A stretch of DNA of 64,000 nt from Actinomadura sp. K4S16 (GCF_008327685.1 NZ_BDDE01000013.1:248001-312000); one strand, 5' to 3'. Shown: positions 17,299 through 25,840, counted from the first letter of the stretch. The notes: generated by a model from the letters alone, not told the origin. Numbers and translations are program-made.

Positions 17299-17403
17299 CG
17301 GTAGGCCCTTCCTGGCCGATGCTGGGCATGTCCCACCGACCGTGGCATGTCACCGAGATTTCCCTCTAGGGTGAGGAAACCATTAGAAACTCGGAGGTAG
17401 GCG

Positions 17404-20400
17404 ATGCCACCTGTGGGCCGCCCTGCAAAGTCTGAGCGCCAGGTGTACCCCGAGCTTCAGGAGCTCGCCGCTTGGTTCCGGCAGGCGCTCGCCGATGCGG
17501 GGTACGCCTCGGTGAACGCGTTTGTCCAGCGACTGCCGTTCGAGAAGAACCAGATGTACGGGATCTACTACGGCACTCGGTTCCTCGCCCCCGAGTCGAT
17601 GCGAGCCGTCGCTGCCGCCCTGGACCAAGACGTAGACGCCGTAATGGCGTTGTGGTTGAAGGCCAAGCACGCCAAGGATCGACGGGCAGCAGCCGAGGCG
17701 AAGGACAAGAAGCCTCGAGTAACGTCCTGGGCAGACCTTCCGAGGCCCGAGCTCGCCCTAGAGAACCTGCTCGATCCTCAGAGCAAGGCGGTCGAGCAAC
17801 TCCCCTACGAACTGCTGCGCGTCCGAGTGCCTCCTCTTTCGGCAATCTACGTTCGTCAACATGTCCGCGCACGCGCCCAGCGCGGGTCGGCCGAGGCAGA
17901 CGGCATGAGAGCTGACGACGGCGCAGAGCGTGCACCGCGCGGGGGACGAGGTCGGGAAGCCTCGCTTGGTGTTAAGGACGCACTGAACCGCCACGATCAT
18001 CTGGTCGTAATGGGCGAGCCCGGCTCGGGGAAGTCCACACTCAGCCAGCATCTCACCTTGGAACTCTCACAGATCTGGCTGGGCGAGCGGGATGCTGTGA
18101 CACCGCCTGTCGAGGAGCCGGTCGTTCCCCTGTGGATCTCTGCCTGGGCACTTGCGACTGAGGGCACTTGGAGCGCAGTCCTTGCCACAGCAGCCCATCG
18201 AGCCCTCGGCCGGGCTCTTGTCGATGAGCTTCCTCCCCGTCTCTTTTCCGGTCGGACACAGGGGTGCCGATGGATGATTTTCATCGATGGGCTAGATGAG
18301 ATTCTCGACCGAGCTACACGTGCCTCGGTCATTCAGAGCATCGGGCAGCACGCCAAGGCCGGGGGCAACTATCGATTTGTAGTGACAACACGGCCGCTAC
18401 CAGATGAGGAACTAGCGCCTCTTAGCGGCAGCCAGTGGGGGGCGTATCGCATAGAACCGTTTCAGCGACGCGAACTACAAGAATTCGCTTCGGGTTGGTT
18501 CAGAGAGCAGGATCCCGACACTGCCACCGAGCAAGAATCCCGCTTTCTTCGTCAAATTGAGGACGGTCGCCTCCGTGAACTAGTGCGGAATCCGCTTCTA
18601 GCCACCATTGCCGCCGTAGCACAGACTCGGGAACCTCAACGCCCATTGCCGACCAACCGGGCTGACCTATATGACCGGTTCCATAGTTATCTAGTCACTG
18701 ATGCAGGCGGACGGCACACCTTTGCCGAGTTTCGTCGACTAGCTAGTGCCGACCCAACTCGACTGCGACTTGCTGATTGGTTGCACGGGCAACGTGGCAC
18801 GATTGTAGATTTCCTTGCACGCAAACGCATGGAGGGCAGCTCACTTCTCCTGGAGGTCGCACAGACATGGATTCGCGAGAATCACCCAGGCGACCTGGAA
18901 CTGCCGTCAGGATGGGAACACGATGTTCGGCAACTACTCATCGACACCGGTGTTTTTGTTTACGAGGGTGATGGAGTAAAGTTTCATCATCTTTCGTTCG
19001 CCGAATTTCTCGCCGCTCGCTCCCATGCACGCAGCATTTCGGTTGATTTTCCCGAGGCCGAGGCGTGGATCGCTCGAGGACTCAAGGAGGCAGAGAGGAA
19101 TTTCGCGCTGTTCACAATGGCACTTTGGGGTCGACGCCCTGAGCACGATACAGGCATTATCGTACGAAAGCTGTTGGAAGGTGGCAACGATCGCCTCCTG
19201 CTAGCGGGATATCTGCTGGGGGAGGGAATTGAAATAGAGGACGACCTTGCCAAGGCCGTAGTAGACCGGTTAATCGGTCTGGCTATGCTCAGTTCAGTCT
19301 CAGATCTGTCTGCCGGTTCCGTGCACGCAGATCGATTCCTTCACTCAAATGCTAAGCAAGTCTTTCGAGTCATAGCAGGTCTCACAGATAATGCTTACAC
19401 AGTCGAAAGGCTGCATGCTCTAATCGACAGTCCAGAACTGTCAGTTAGAGTACGGGCGCACGCAGCCGTCGCATTCGGTTCAATTTCCGATACACAAAGA
19501 GCCCTCGACTGGCTTAGAGAACTATGCTCGGAAGGATCCGATTGTGAGGACATGGTGAGCATCGCACTTGGTATCCGCGAGATTGCTCCTGAAGAGACCG
19601 ATTTTATCAGAGCTCTACTTACTAACGCGGGCGACAATCCCTTGTGTCCAGCTGCGACTGTGGCCGAAACAGCGGAAGCTCTTGTAGAGCTCGGTGATGT
19701 GGAAACCGCAGTACGACTTGCAGAGAAAACATTGAGGAGTGCCGAGGGTGGGTATGGCGTTCTAGAGACAGCAGCCGACATTCTCGCTATTCATAGAGGA
19801 AAAGACGCTCTTACGCCACTTGCAGACCACTATGAGGCCACCTGGCGTAGCGAAGGCGACCTCTCGGATCTGGCGATAGCATTCGCCAAATCTGGCGCTA
19901 TAGAACCGGCCATCAAGTTCGCGAAACGCCTAGTCAATTCGCCCGGCGTCGGGCAAGCGACACTCGCGACAGCTGTCCGCGCGTGGATTACGGCCGCCGG
20001 CACTGTAGCAGTCGACGACATAGTAGCTGCGTTGCGGGCCCGTCCACACGTGGATGCATGGGCGGGTGCGCTTATCGCTAACACGTTCGCGGAGTATGGC
20101 AACGGCGAAATAGCCATAGCCTTTGCCCAGAAAATTTTCGATGACCCCAAGGCAGATGCATATGACACGCGCGACGCGGCAAAGGCTTGGCTCAACGTTG
20201 GTGGCCAGCCTGCCCTACCTCATATAATTCAGGCGGTCAATCAACAGCAGGAGAGATTTCCAAATAAGAGCGCCCGCTTCATGGTGGCGGAAATCATCAG
20301 CGAACTCGGGTACCATCAGGAGGCCAGGTCAATTGTTTGGTCCGCTCTCGAAGCAGGTGAATTTAATTCCTATGCGTTAAGAGCATATCTCAACTCAGGC

Positions 20401-20976
20401 CTTACGGATGATCTAGACTCGCTCGTAGAGGCAGTACGACGCCACAACCTGCCGCCGGATGAAATTGGACGGCTCGCAATTGAGTTGGTTATCTCTGGGC
20501 GTCTATACGCAGCGAAGGCATTTGCGGCTGACCTCCTGGAGAGGGATGGCACACTACCACCGGACGCGTTGACTGCACTAGCTATAGCTGCTGATCTTGG
20601 CACGCCAGAAGATTTTCTTGAAGCCGTGCACCAGCACATGCCTCAGGCGGCGAAAAGGATTAACCTATCGCAGCAGATTGCCCTGGCCGGTGGTATGGAT
20701 ATGTCGACCAGGATGTGGCTTGATGTCCTTATTGACAAAACCGCGGACGACAAGGAGGTCTGCGCCGCGGCAACCTATCTTATTCAGATAGGGCAATGGC
20801 AGCAGGCCGTAGATATTTTGGCGAATGCTTTGCTGTCGCCAGATATGCAAAGGCTTGAACGTGTGAGGCTGAGGCGCCTTCACGCTTGGGTTCGACTGGC
20901 GAATCCTCGGGCAGAGGACTGCGAACTTTGTGGCGGTAGCAATTTGTACTTTGAGGAACGTGATCGCCATGAATAG
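17404..20976 (+). CDS. HTH-NACHT STAND ATPase with helical-repeat sensor; candidate anti-phage protein
   Basis: 1190 residues from ATG 17404 (CGGAGG ribosome site). Order: helical XRE-like HTH region (about 16-90); a linker; NACHT ATPase with Walker A GEPGSGKST (204-212), Walker B MIFIDGLDE (291-299), TTRP (328-331) and RNPLLA (395-400); then the winged-helix end motif FHHLSFAEFLAA (527-538); then about 650 residues of alpha-helical repeats and a C-terminal C-x2-C (CELCGG). STAND proteins of this plan use the repeats to sense an intruder and oligomerise through NACHT; several bacterial NACHT proteins block phages. There is no evident N-terminal nuclease or protease effector. A sampled 60-base line near 19381 is about 47% GC, against about 75% near 24001, so the gene is foreign even to its element. 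The role in defence is inferred. Confidence 0.9.
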   Translation: MPPVGRPAKSERQVYPELQELAAWFRQALADAGYASVNAFVQRLPFEKNQMYGIYYGTRFLAPESMRAVAAALDQDVDAVMALWLKAKHAKDRRAAAEAKDKKPRVTSWADLPRPELALENLLDPQSKAVEQLPYELLRVRVPPLSAIYVRQHVRARAQRGSAEADGMRADDGAERAPRGGRGREASLGVKDALNRHDHLVVMGEPGSGKSTLSQHLTLELSQIWLGERDAVTPPVEEPVVPLWISAWALATEGTWSAVLATAAHRALGRALVDELPPRLFSGRTQGCRWMIFIDGLDEILDRATRASVIQSIGQHAKAGGNYRFVVTTRPLPDEELAPLSGSQWGAYRIEPFQRRELQEFASGWFREQDPDTATEQESRFLRQIEDGRLRELVRNPLLATIAAVAQTREPQRPLPTNRADLYDRFHSYLVTDAGGRHTFAEFRRLASADPTRLRLADWLHGQRGTIVDFLARKRMEGSSLLLEVAQTWIRENHPGDLELPSGWEHDVRQLLIDTGVFVYEGDGVKFHHLSFAEFLAARSHARSISVDFPEAEAWIARGLKEAERNFALFTMALWGRRPEHDTGIIVRKLLEGGNDRLLLAGYLLGEGIEIEDDLAKAVVDRLIGLAMLSSVSDLSAGSVHADRFLHSNAKQVFRVIAGLTDNAYTVERLHALIDSPELSVRVRAHAAVAFGSISDTQRALDWLRELCSEGSDCEDMVSIALGIREIAPEETDFIRALLTNAGDNPLCPAATVAETAEALVELGDVETAVRLAEKTLRSAEGGYGVLETAADILAIHRGKDALTPLADHYEATWRSEGDLSDLAIAFAKSGAIEPAIKFAKRLVNSPGVGQATLATAVRAWITAAGTVAVDDIVAALRARPHVDAWAGALIANTFAEYGNGEIAIAFAQKIFDDPKADAYDTRDAAKAWLNVGGQPALPHIIQAVNQQQERFPNKSARFMVAEIISELGYHQEARSIVWSALEAGEFNSYALRAYLNSGLTDDLDSLVEAVRRHNLPPDEIGRLAIELVISGRLYAAKAFAADLLERDGTLPPDALTALAIAADLGTPEDFLEAVHQHMPQAAKRINLSQQIALAGGMDMSTRMWLDVLIDKTADDKEVCAAATYLIQIGQWQQAVDILANALLSPDMQRLERVRLRRLHAWVRLANPRAEDCELCGGSNLYFEERDRHE

Positions 20977-21103
20977 ATCGAGCGTTTCACAAATCTGCCA
21001 TACTTTACGTTCAGACGGCGCGCAAGCATACAAATAGAACGAGTTTAGTCTTTAGCTTAGCTCGCGGTTTATATTTACATAGTCCTCAGGCGCCAGCATC
21101 TAA

Positions 21104-21532
21104 TCATTCGAGAATGGAATATCCGTCGTGTTGGCGAATGGGAACTGTGGGGTGGGTGGCTAGGGCGTCTTGAACGCGAATGGCGAAGGCCTCGTTCGCT
21201 AGGTCGGCTACTTCGTCTGCGGTGACCCAGCGGAAGTCGCTGCTTTCGTCTGACTCGCGGAGAGTGCCGGACTTGGCCTTGCAGCGGAAGACCAGGGCGA
21301 CGATGCCGCGGGGCATGTTCTTGTAGACGCCGGTCAGGGCGATCGGCGTCACCTCGAGGCCGGTCTCCTCCTGGACCTCGCGGCGGAGGCCGGTGATGAT
21401 GTCCTCGTCTTGCTCCAGGATGCCGCCGGGCGCTTCCCAGTGGCCGTTGTCTCGGCGCTGGATCAGGAGGGCGCGGCCCTCATCGTCGACGACGACGCCC
21501 GCCACACTGACGGAGTGGCGACTGTTGGGCAT
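21104..21532 (-). CDS. NUDIX hydrolase
   Basis: 142 residues from ATG 21532 (CAAGGAG ribosome site). The Nudix box is complete: G-x5-E-x7-REVQEETG, within GGILEQDEDIITGLRREVQEETGL. It hydrolyses some nucleoside diphosphate linked to another group; the substrate is not readable. It is divergent from the GntR regulator. NUDIX genes next to a KorSA-like GntR gene are a recurrent pairing in AICEs such as pSAM2, where the NUDIX gene (pif) confers transfer immunity between donors. A similar role here is plausible. Confidence 0.87.
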   Translation of the reverse strand: MPNSRHSVSVAGVVVDDEGRALLIQRRDNGHWEAPGGILEQDEDIITGLRREVQEETGLEVTPIALTGVYKNMPRGIVALVFRCKAKSGTLRESDESSDFRWVTADEVADLANEAFAIRVQDALATHPTVPIRQHDGYSILE

Positions 21533-21610
21533 CACGCAAGCTCCTTGAGCAGGTCCGGCTAATAGACTCACGCTAGTACACGTACGTACGAGTTGAGGAG
21601 TTGGCTGCAG

Positions 21611-22396
21611 GTGGGCGAGCTTGGGTTGCCGGATCTGGATGCGACAAGTGATCGGCCGGTCTTCAAGCAGATCGCTGACCACCTGCGTGCGGCAATCGAC
21701 AGTAAGGAGCTCGGGCCGGGCGAAAAGCTTCCTTCTGAGAGCCAGCTCATCGGACACTACGACGTTGCTCGGATGACGGTTCGGCATGCTCTGCAGATCC
21801 TGCAGAGCGAGGGCCTGACGGTGGCCGAGCACGGCAAGGGTGTGTTCGTTCGGTCGCGGCCGCCTGTCCGCCGGCTGGCTTCCGACCGCTTTGCTCGTCA
21901 CCATCGCGAACAGGGCAAGGCCGCCTTCATCGCCGAGGCCGAGGACGCTGGCGTGAAACCGTCGGTCGACTCCATCGAGATCCAGGAGAGCAAGCCGGCG
22001 CCCGAGGTTGCGGCGAAGCTGAATCTTGCTGAGGACGAGTTGGTGATCGTGCGGGCGCGGCGGTACCTGCTCAATGGGCATCCGGTCGAGACGGCGACCT
22101 CATACATCCCTGCCTCGATAGCCCGCGGCTCGCAGATCACGCAGCCCAACAGCGGGCCTGGTGGCATCTATGCCCGACTGGAGGAGCTCGGCCATCGTCT
22201 CGACCACTTCACCGAGGAGATCCGGGCTCGCATGCCGCTTCGGGACGAGGCCCGAGCGCTGAAACTCGCGCCCGGGGTGCCGGTGTTCCATCTCGTGCGG
22301 ACGGCCTATGACCAGGACGGATGCCCTGTCGAGGTCTGCGACACGGTCATGTCGAGTGACGCCTACGTCCTCTCGTACGAGCTTCCTGCGCGGTAG
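21611..22396 (+). CDS. GntR/HutC (UTRA) family regulator, KorSA-like
   Basis: 261 residues from GTG 21611, with GAGGAG ten bases upstream. An N-terminal GntR winged helix (FKQIADHLRAAIDSKELG then LPSESQLIGHYDVARMTVRHAL) precedes a UTRA ligand domain (about 95-255). AICE regulators of this type repress the transfer operon and the pif/NUDIX gene. Two dyads with HutC-like geometry follow immediately downstream, in front of xis, and CGTACGTACG (21581-21590) lies in the shared region with NUDIX. Control of both flanks is inferred from that layout. Confidence 0.88.
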   Translation: MGELGLPDLDATSDRPVFKQIADHLRAAIDSKELGPGEKLPSESQLIGHYDVARMTVRHALQILQSEGLTVAEHGKGVFVRSRPPVRRLASDRFARHHREQGKAAFIAEAEDAGVKPSVDSIEIQESKPAPEVAAKLNLAEDELVIVRARRYLLNGHPVETATSYIPASIARGSQITQPNSGPGGIYARLEELGHRLDHFTEEIRARMPLRDEARALKLAPGVPVFHLVRTAYDQDGCPVEVCDTVMSSDAYVLSYELPAR

Positions 22397-22401
22397 CGCT
22401 T

Positions 22402-22450
22402 GACTCATCTAGATGAGTCGTGTCACGGTTCTCCCATACTCGTCTAGACG
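22402..22450 (+). promoter_or_regulatory. two palindromic operators upstream of the transfer operon
   Basis: GACTCATCTAGATGAGTC (22402-22419) is a perfect 18-bp palindrome; CGTCTAGACG (22441-22450) is a second, with centres 35 bases apart. Both contain the xTCTAGAx core, matching the GT-N-TA-N-AC geometry of HutC-subfamily GntR sites. A TTGACT at 22400-22405 may be a -35 element. They probably bind the GntR protein encoded just upstream. Confidence 0.7.
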
Positions 22451-22536
22451 TCTAGGTGTCTGACTGGACGCTAGTGGACACGTATGGCCCTGGCCGGTTC
22501 GGTCCGGCCTGGGTCGGCATGGGAGGTCCCAATCCG

Positions 22537-22752
22537 ATGACCATCACGAGTGCAAGTGCCGCTGAGACGGCGCCGCCAGCGCGGCTGTACCGGGTCAGTG
22601 AGGCGATGGAGCTGCTGTCGCTGTCCCGGAGCGTCATCTACGAGCTGATCCGGTCGGGTCGGCTGCGCTCGGTTCAGGAAGGCCGTTCGCGGCGGATCCC
22701 GGGCTCGGCCATCGCGGAGTACATCGCCTTGCTGGAGAGCGAGGCCAGTTGA
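22537..22752 (+). CDS. xis: excisionase-like helix-turn-helix protein (Xis)
   Basis: 71 residues from ATG 22537, with GGGAGG about 12 bases upstream. The core YRVSEAMELLSLSRSVIYELIRSGRL followed by SRRIPGSAIAEYI is the MerR-like excisionase domain that bends attachment DNA and steers the integrase to excision. An upstream GTG at 22456 in frame is less likely, as it would start inside the control region. It is unusual that xis leads the transfer operon instead of sitting beside int, which would tie excision to transfer through the GntR repressor. Confidence 0.8.
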   Translation: MTITSASAAETAPPARLYRVSEAMELLSLSRSVIYELIRSGRLRSVQEGRSRRIPGSAIAEYIALLESEAS

Positions 22753-22991
22753 TGGCACGCGCCCACGGCAAGTCCGCTTCCGACCTGGCCTTGAGGCCTG
22801 TGGCCACCGGCTCGGCCGCTGCAGGTCTGCAGATCCGCCTTATCGGTCTGCCCGAGGAGGTTCTGGCCGGAGCGGAGGCGCTCGCCGAGGTCTTCGACGT
22901 GGTTGAGGTGTCGCCGGCGTATCCGTGCCGGGGTGCCTCGCTGAACGTGCGCGCCTATGTGCAGGTGCGGCTCAAGAGCCCGGAGAAGTAG
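22752..22991 (+). CDS. small AICE protein of unknown function
   Basis: 79 residues from ATG 22752; the A overlaps the xis stop TGA, so the two are coupled. An alpha/beta pattern with hydrophobic strands (LQIRLIGLP, FDVVEVSPAYP, RAYVQVRLKSP) suggests a small folded domain. No family recognised. Similar small genes between xis and the spread genes occur in other AICEs. Confidence 0.65.
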   Translation: MARAHGKSASDLALRPVATGSAAAGLQIRLIGLPEEVLAGAEALAEVFDVVEVSPAYPCRGASLNVRAYVQVRLKSPEK

Positions 22992-22994
22992 AGC

Positions 22995-23032
22995 GGCCCT
23001 CGTCATGGCGACGCAACCGCCTGACGAGGGCC
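22995..23032 (+). terminator. intercistronic hairpin
   Basis: Exact 11-bp arms GGCCCTCGTCA (22995-23005) and TGACGAGGGCC (23022-23032) fill the gap between two operon genes. No T run; it may attenuate transcription or protect an mRNA end. Confidence 0.55.
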
Positions 23033-23059
23033 TTGATCGGACCTTGGAGGTCCAACCCG

Positions 23060-23689
23060 ATGAACCTTCATTTTGACACCTCAGCGGGCCCGTTCTGGGT
23101 CGATGAGGAGTACGACCGGGAGTACGCAAGTGATGGCGTGTCCCGGTACGGCGCCTACGTCCGCGACCGGTTGGACAGCTCGTTCGCCGAGTGCTGGGAG
23201 GCGAGGGGAGAGCCGTCGTCCAGGCGCGTCGAGTTCGCGTCGGCGGCCTGGCGGACGGCGACCGGTCCCGTGATGGCTCCCGGTTACGTCCGCAGCAGCT
23301 CCCGGGTGCTGGGCGCCCGGGTCGAGCGGAGCCAGTGGGACGGGTCGCTGATCGCGGCGGTGAGCCTGGTGGCTCCCTGGCCGGCGGCTCTGGCCCGGTC
23401 GTTCGACTGGCAGGGCGGCCGACGCTGGCGCGACTGGCCTACCGAGCTGCGCGGTGAAGGCTACGACTTCGTGGAGCCCACCGAGCAGGACGTGGCTGGG
23501 TCGCCGTTCATGCAGGCCAGCCTGGCGCTGACCTTCGTCGTGCCGGTCGACCGGTTGCCGGAGGCTCCCGAGGGTCCCGATGACGGTGTGGAGGACTGCG
23601 CCCGGCAGGCCGTTGAGGGCCTGGTCGTGGAGCTGAACCGCGCGGTCGGGCCGGTCCTGGATGTTCTGGCAGGAGGGCGTTCGCGATGA
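23060..23689 (+). CDS. AICE protein of unknown function
   Basis: 209 residues from ATG 23060 (TTGGAGG upstream). A soluble alpha/beta composition, Trp/Arg-rich in the middle (FDWQGGRRWRDWP), no signal or membrane helix, no motif that I recognise. It overlaps the next gene by four bases (ATGA), so it belongs to the transfer/spread operon. Confidence 0.65.
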   Translation: MNLHFDTSAGPFWVDEEYDREYASDGVSRYGAYVRDRLDSSFAECWEARGEPSSRRVEFASAAWRTATGPVMAPGYVRSSSRVLGARVERSQWDGSLIAAVSLVAPWPAALARSFDWQGGRRWRDWPTELRGEGYDFVEPTEQDVAGSPFMQASLALTFVVPVDRLPEAPEGPDDGVEDCARQAVEGLVVELNRAVGPVLDVLAGGRSR

Positions 23690-25068
23690 CGATCCTCAAG
23701 AGGAGGTCGGAGGCCAACGCCGAGCCGGTCAACCCCGAGCAGCTGGCCCGCGAGCTGCGGCGTCGGCGCGAGTTGGCGGACGCGCGGCGGGCGGATGAGC
23801 TGGACCGGGCGCGTGCGGAGGCTGGCCATGGCCGGGCTCGGGCGGATGTGGCGACCGAGTCGCGGCTGGCCGAGCTGGCGCGTGCCGAGCGTGAGGCCGA
23901 TGTCCGCGCCGAGGCGGAGCTGGCCCGGATGTATCGGGAGTTCCGCGCGGCCGGTGAGCGGACGCGGATCCGGGCGGTGATGGCGCGGTCCGGGGAGGCC
24001 CGGGCGCTGCGGCTGGAGTGGCTGCGGGCTCGGAACCTGCGGGTGCTGGTTCCGGTGCTGGTCGGGTTCGGCGTTTGGTCGACGACCGGGGTTCAGCAGG
24101 GCGCCGCCCGGCTGATGGGCGTGCACGCCGACAGTCCGGTGTGGTGGACGCTGTGGGGTTTGGAGGCCCTGCTGATCGGCGCGGTGTGCTGGATCATCGT
24201 GTGTCGCGCCAGGCTGGCGGCGTCCGGCGGCACGCTGGCGCGGCAGGCCGAGAAGGTCGGCTTCGGGTGCCTGTTCACCTCGATCGTGCTGAACCTGGTG
24301 GCGGCGGTGCCAGCCGGCGACGCTTCGCAGGTGTCGGGGTGGGCGGTCGCCAGCTCGATGTTCGCGCACGCGCTCGGCCCGGTCGGTGCGGCGGTGACGG
24401 CTCACTTGATCGGCGTCATCGACCAGTCGATTGCTGAGGCCGACCCCTGGCACGACCAGGACGGCCAGGCGGTGCCGCGGCTGGCCGAGATGGAGATGCG
24501 TCCGCGCGAGCAGGCCTCGGCCGACAGCGTCCGTGTCGGCACTCCGGCAGGCGCTGCCGGCAGTGCACTCAATGCCGGTGTGCAGTGCGGTTCTGAGGAG
24601 GTCGCTACCGGCCGTGCGGCCGTGTGGCCTGTCCCCAGCGGGCAGCGGCTGACGCTGCCGGTCATCGCCCGTCCCGAGCCCGCCCACGCCCCCGCCCCCG
24701 GCGGTGAAGCGGGTCCGCGAACCGGTGGTGACCTGGCGCGAGAGCCGAGGGCGGCAGCGCCTCGTAAGCGGCGGCCGAACAGGGGCGTCCGGGTGCCTGA
24801 GAGCGCCAAGCCCGCGCCGCGTCCGCTGACCGATGAGCAGCAGTGCGAGCGGCTGGTGGCGGCGATCGACCGCGGTGAGGTGCCCGAGGACGCGTCCATC
24901 CGCCAGGTGCAGAGCGCGCTCAACGTGGGGTTCGGACGCGCCAAGCGGATCAAGGAGCTGTACGCCGAGCGGCTCGCCGACCTCCATCGCGCCGTCGTCC
25001 AGGCGCTCCCCGAGCGGGACGAGCCGCCGGCGCGTGGCGGGCTGACCGTGGTGGGAGGCGAACGGTGA
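23686..25068 (+). CDS. DUF2637-type membrane protein, spread (Spd)-like, with C-terminal HTH
   Basis: 460 residues. An N-terminal coiled coil of Glu/Arg/Ala (about 15-115) leads into four hydrophobic helices (about 122-255; LRVLVPVLVGFGVWS to ALGPVGAAVTAHLIGVI), the DUF2637 arrangement found in plasmid and AICE spread proteins. A Pro/Ala-rich linker precedes a C-terminal helix-turn-helix-like segment (ASIRQVQSALNVGFGRAKRIKELY), which could bind DNA. A role in spreading incoming DNA along the hypha is inferred from the family. It overlaps both neighbours by four bases. Confidence 0.72.
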   Translation: MTILKRRSEANAEPVNPEQLARELRRRRELADARRADELDRARAEAGHGRARADVATESRLAELARAEREADVRAEAELARMYREFRAAGERTRIRAVMARSGEARALRLEWLRARNLRVLVPVLVGFGVWSTTGVQQGAARLMGVHADSPVWWTLWGLEALLIGAVCWIIVCRARLAASGGTLARQAEKVGFGCLFTSIVLNLVAAVPAGDASQVSGWAVASSMFAHALGPVGAAVTAHLIGVIDQSIAEADPWHDQDGQAVPRLAEMEMRPREQASADSVRVGTPAGAAGSALNAGVQCGSEEVATGRAAVWPVPSGQRLTLPVIARPEPAHAPAPGGEAGPRTGGDLAREPRAAAPRKRRPNRGVRVPESAKPAPRPLTDEQQCERLVAAIDRGEVPEDASIRQVQSALNVGFGRAKRIKELYAERLADLHRAVVQALPERDEPPARGGLTVVGGER

Positions 25069-25466
25069 TGACGACGCTCCAGACCGGATACGCGGTCGGG
25101 TCGCCGTACGAGTTGGACTTGCGGCGCCGACTCAACCAGGCCCGACAGGACCTGGCCGAGGCCCACGCCGAGCTGGCCGCGCGTCGAGACCAGGAGACGG
25201 CGTTGCGTACGCACCTGGAGTCGCTGGCGGCCGAGGCCCGGTCGGCAAGGCAGGCCTTCACCGAGCTGCACGTGGCCTACGTCGAGCTGCTCACGCATGC
25301 CCGCGCGACCGTCGCGGCGGCCGTGCGCGGGGAGCCGGCCCCGGCCGCCTACGTGGCCGGCCACTTGGAGGAGATCGGGTTGCCGCCCGGCCCCGGTGCC
25401 GTGCCCGAGCAGGTGGTGGCCGAGGGGCTGTCCGTCGCCACCCAGGTGAGCAGGGCCGCCGGCTGA
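25065..25466 (+). CDS. small coiled-coil protein in the transfer operon
   Basis: 133 residues from GTG 25065, overlapping the previous stop (ATG 25068 is the alternative). A helix of about 70 residues with heptad-like spacing (LRRRLNQARQDLAEAHAEL) is followed by a second short helical part. No family recognised. The coiled coil suggests a partner, perhaps the upstream membrane protein, whose N-terminus is also a coiled coil. Confidence 0.62.
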   Translation: MMTTLQTGYAVGSPYELDLRRRLNQARQDLAEAHAELAARRDQETALRTHLESLAAEARSARQAFTELHVAYVELLTHARATVAAAVRGEPAPAAYVAGHLEEIGLPPGPGAVPEQVVAEGLSVATQVSRAAG

Positions 25467-25515
25467 CGTCCGGCCGCCCACCGTCGCGGGCAATCCGGTC
25501 CGCGACCAGTGAAAA

Positions 25516-25557
25516 GGGCCCCGCCGACGGTCCCTAGGAAAGACAACGGCGAGGCCC
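25516..25557 (+). terminator. intercistronic hairpin
   Basis: GGGCC-C-CGCCG (25516-25526) pairs with CGGCG-A-GGCCC (25547-25557), one mismatch, in the gap before two very small genes. Confidence 0.45.
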
Positions 25558-25581
25558 ACCTCAAGAGAGGCAGGTCCCAGT

Positions 25582-25695
25582 ATGTCCGACCAGACCAAGT
25601 CCAGCAGCGGCGGCACCGCGACGGCGCCCACGTCCTCGATGTGGGGCAAGAAGGGGCGCGGCTACCCCGAGCTGGCCAAGGGCGGCAGGAAGTGA
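25582..25695 (+). CDS. 37-residue basic peptide
   Basis: ATG 25582 follows GAGAGGCAGG at a good distance. The peptide starts MSDQTKSSSGGTATAP, is Ser/Thr/Gly-rich and ends in a basic KKGRGYPELAKGGRK tail. Its stop overlaps the next start (GTGA). Tiny conserved peptides of this kind occur in AICE transfer operons; the function is unknown. Confidence 0.5.
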   Translation: MSDQTKSSSGGTATAPTSSMWGKKGRGYPELAKGGRK

Positions 25696-25829
25696 GCGGC
25701 ACGGCGTGCTGCCCGAAGTGCGGTAGCGCGCAGAACGTGACCTACGGCGGCCGCGAGGGGTCCACCGGCCCGAGCCAGGACGTCTGGCGCTGCTCCAAGG
25801 ACGGCGAGTTCCGCACCCCCGCCCGCTGA
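25692..25829 (+). CDS. 45-residue zinc-ribbon peptide
   Basis: GTG 25692 overlaps the preceding stop. C7-P-K-C10-G and the later WRCSKDGEF (C34) give a partial zinc ribbon: one full C-x2-C knuckle (plus C6) and one further Cys. Too short for a stand-alone enzyme; a DNA- or protein-binding accessory is possible. A hairpin follows 11 bases after the stop. Confidence 0.5.
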   Translation: MSGTACCPKCGSAQNVTYGGREGSTGPSQDVWRCSKDGEFRTPAR

Positions 25830-25840
25830 CCAACGACAGG

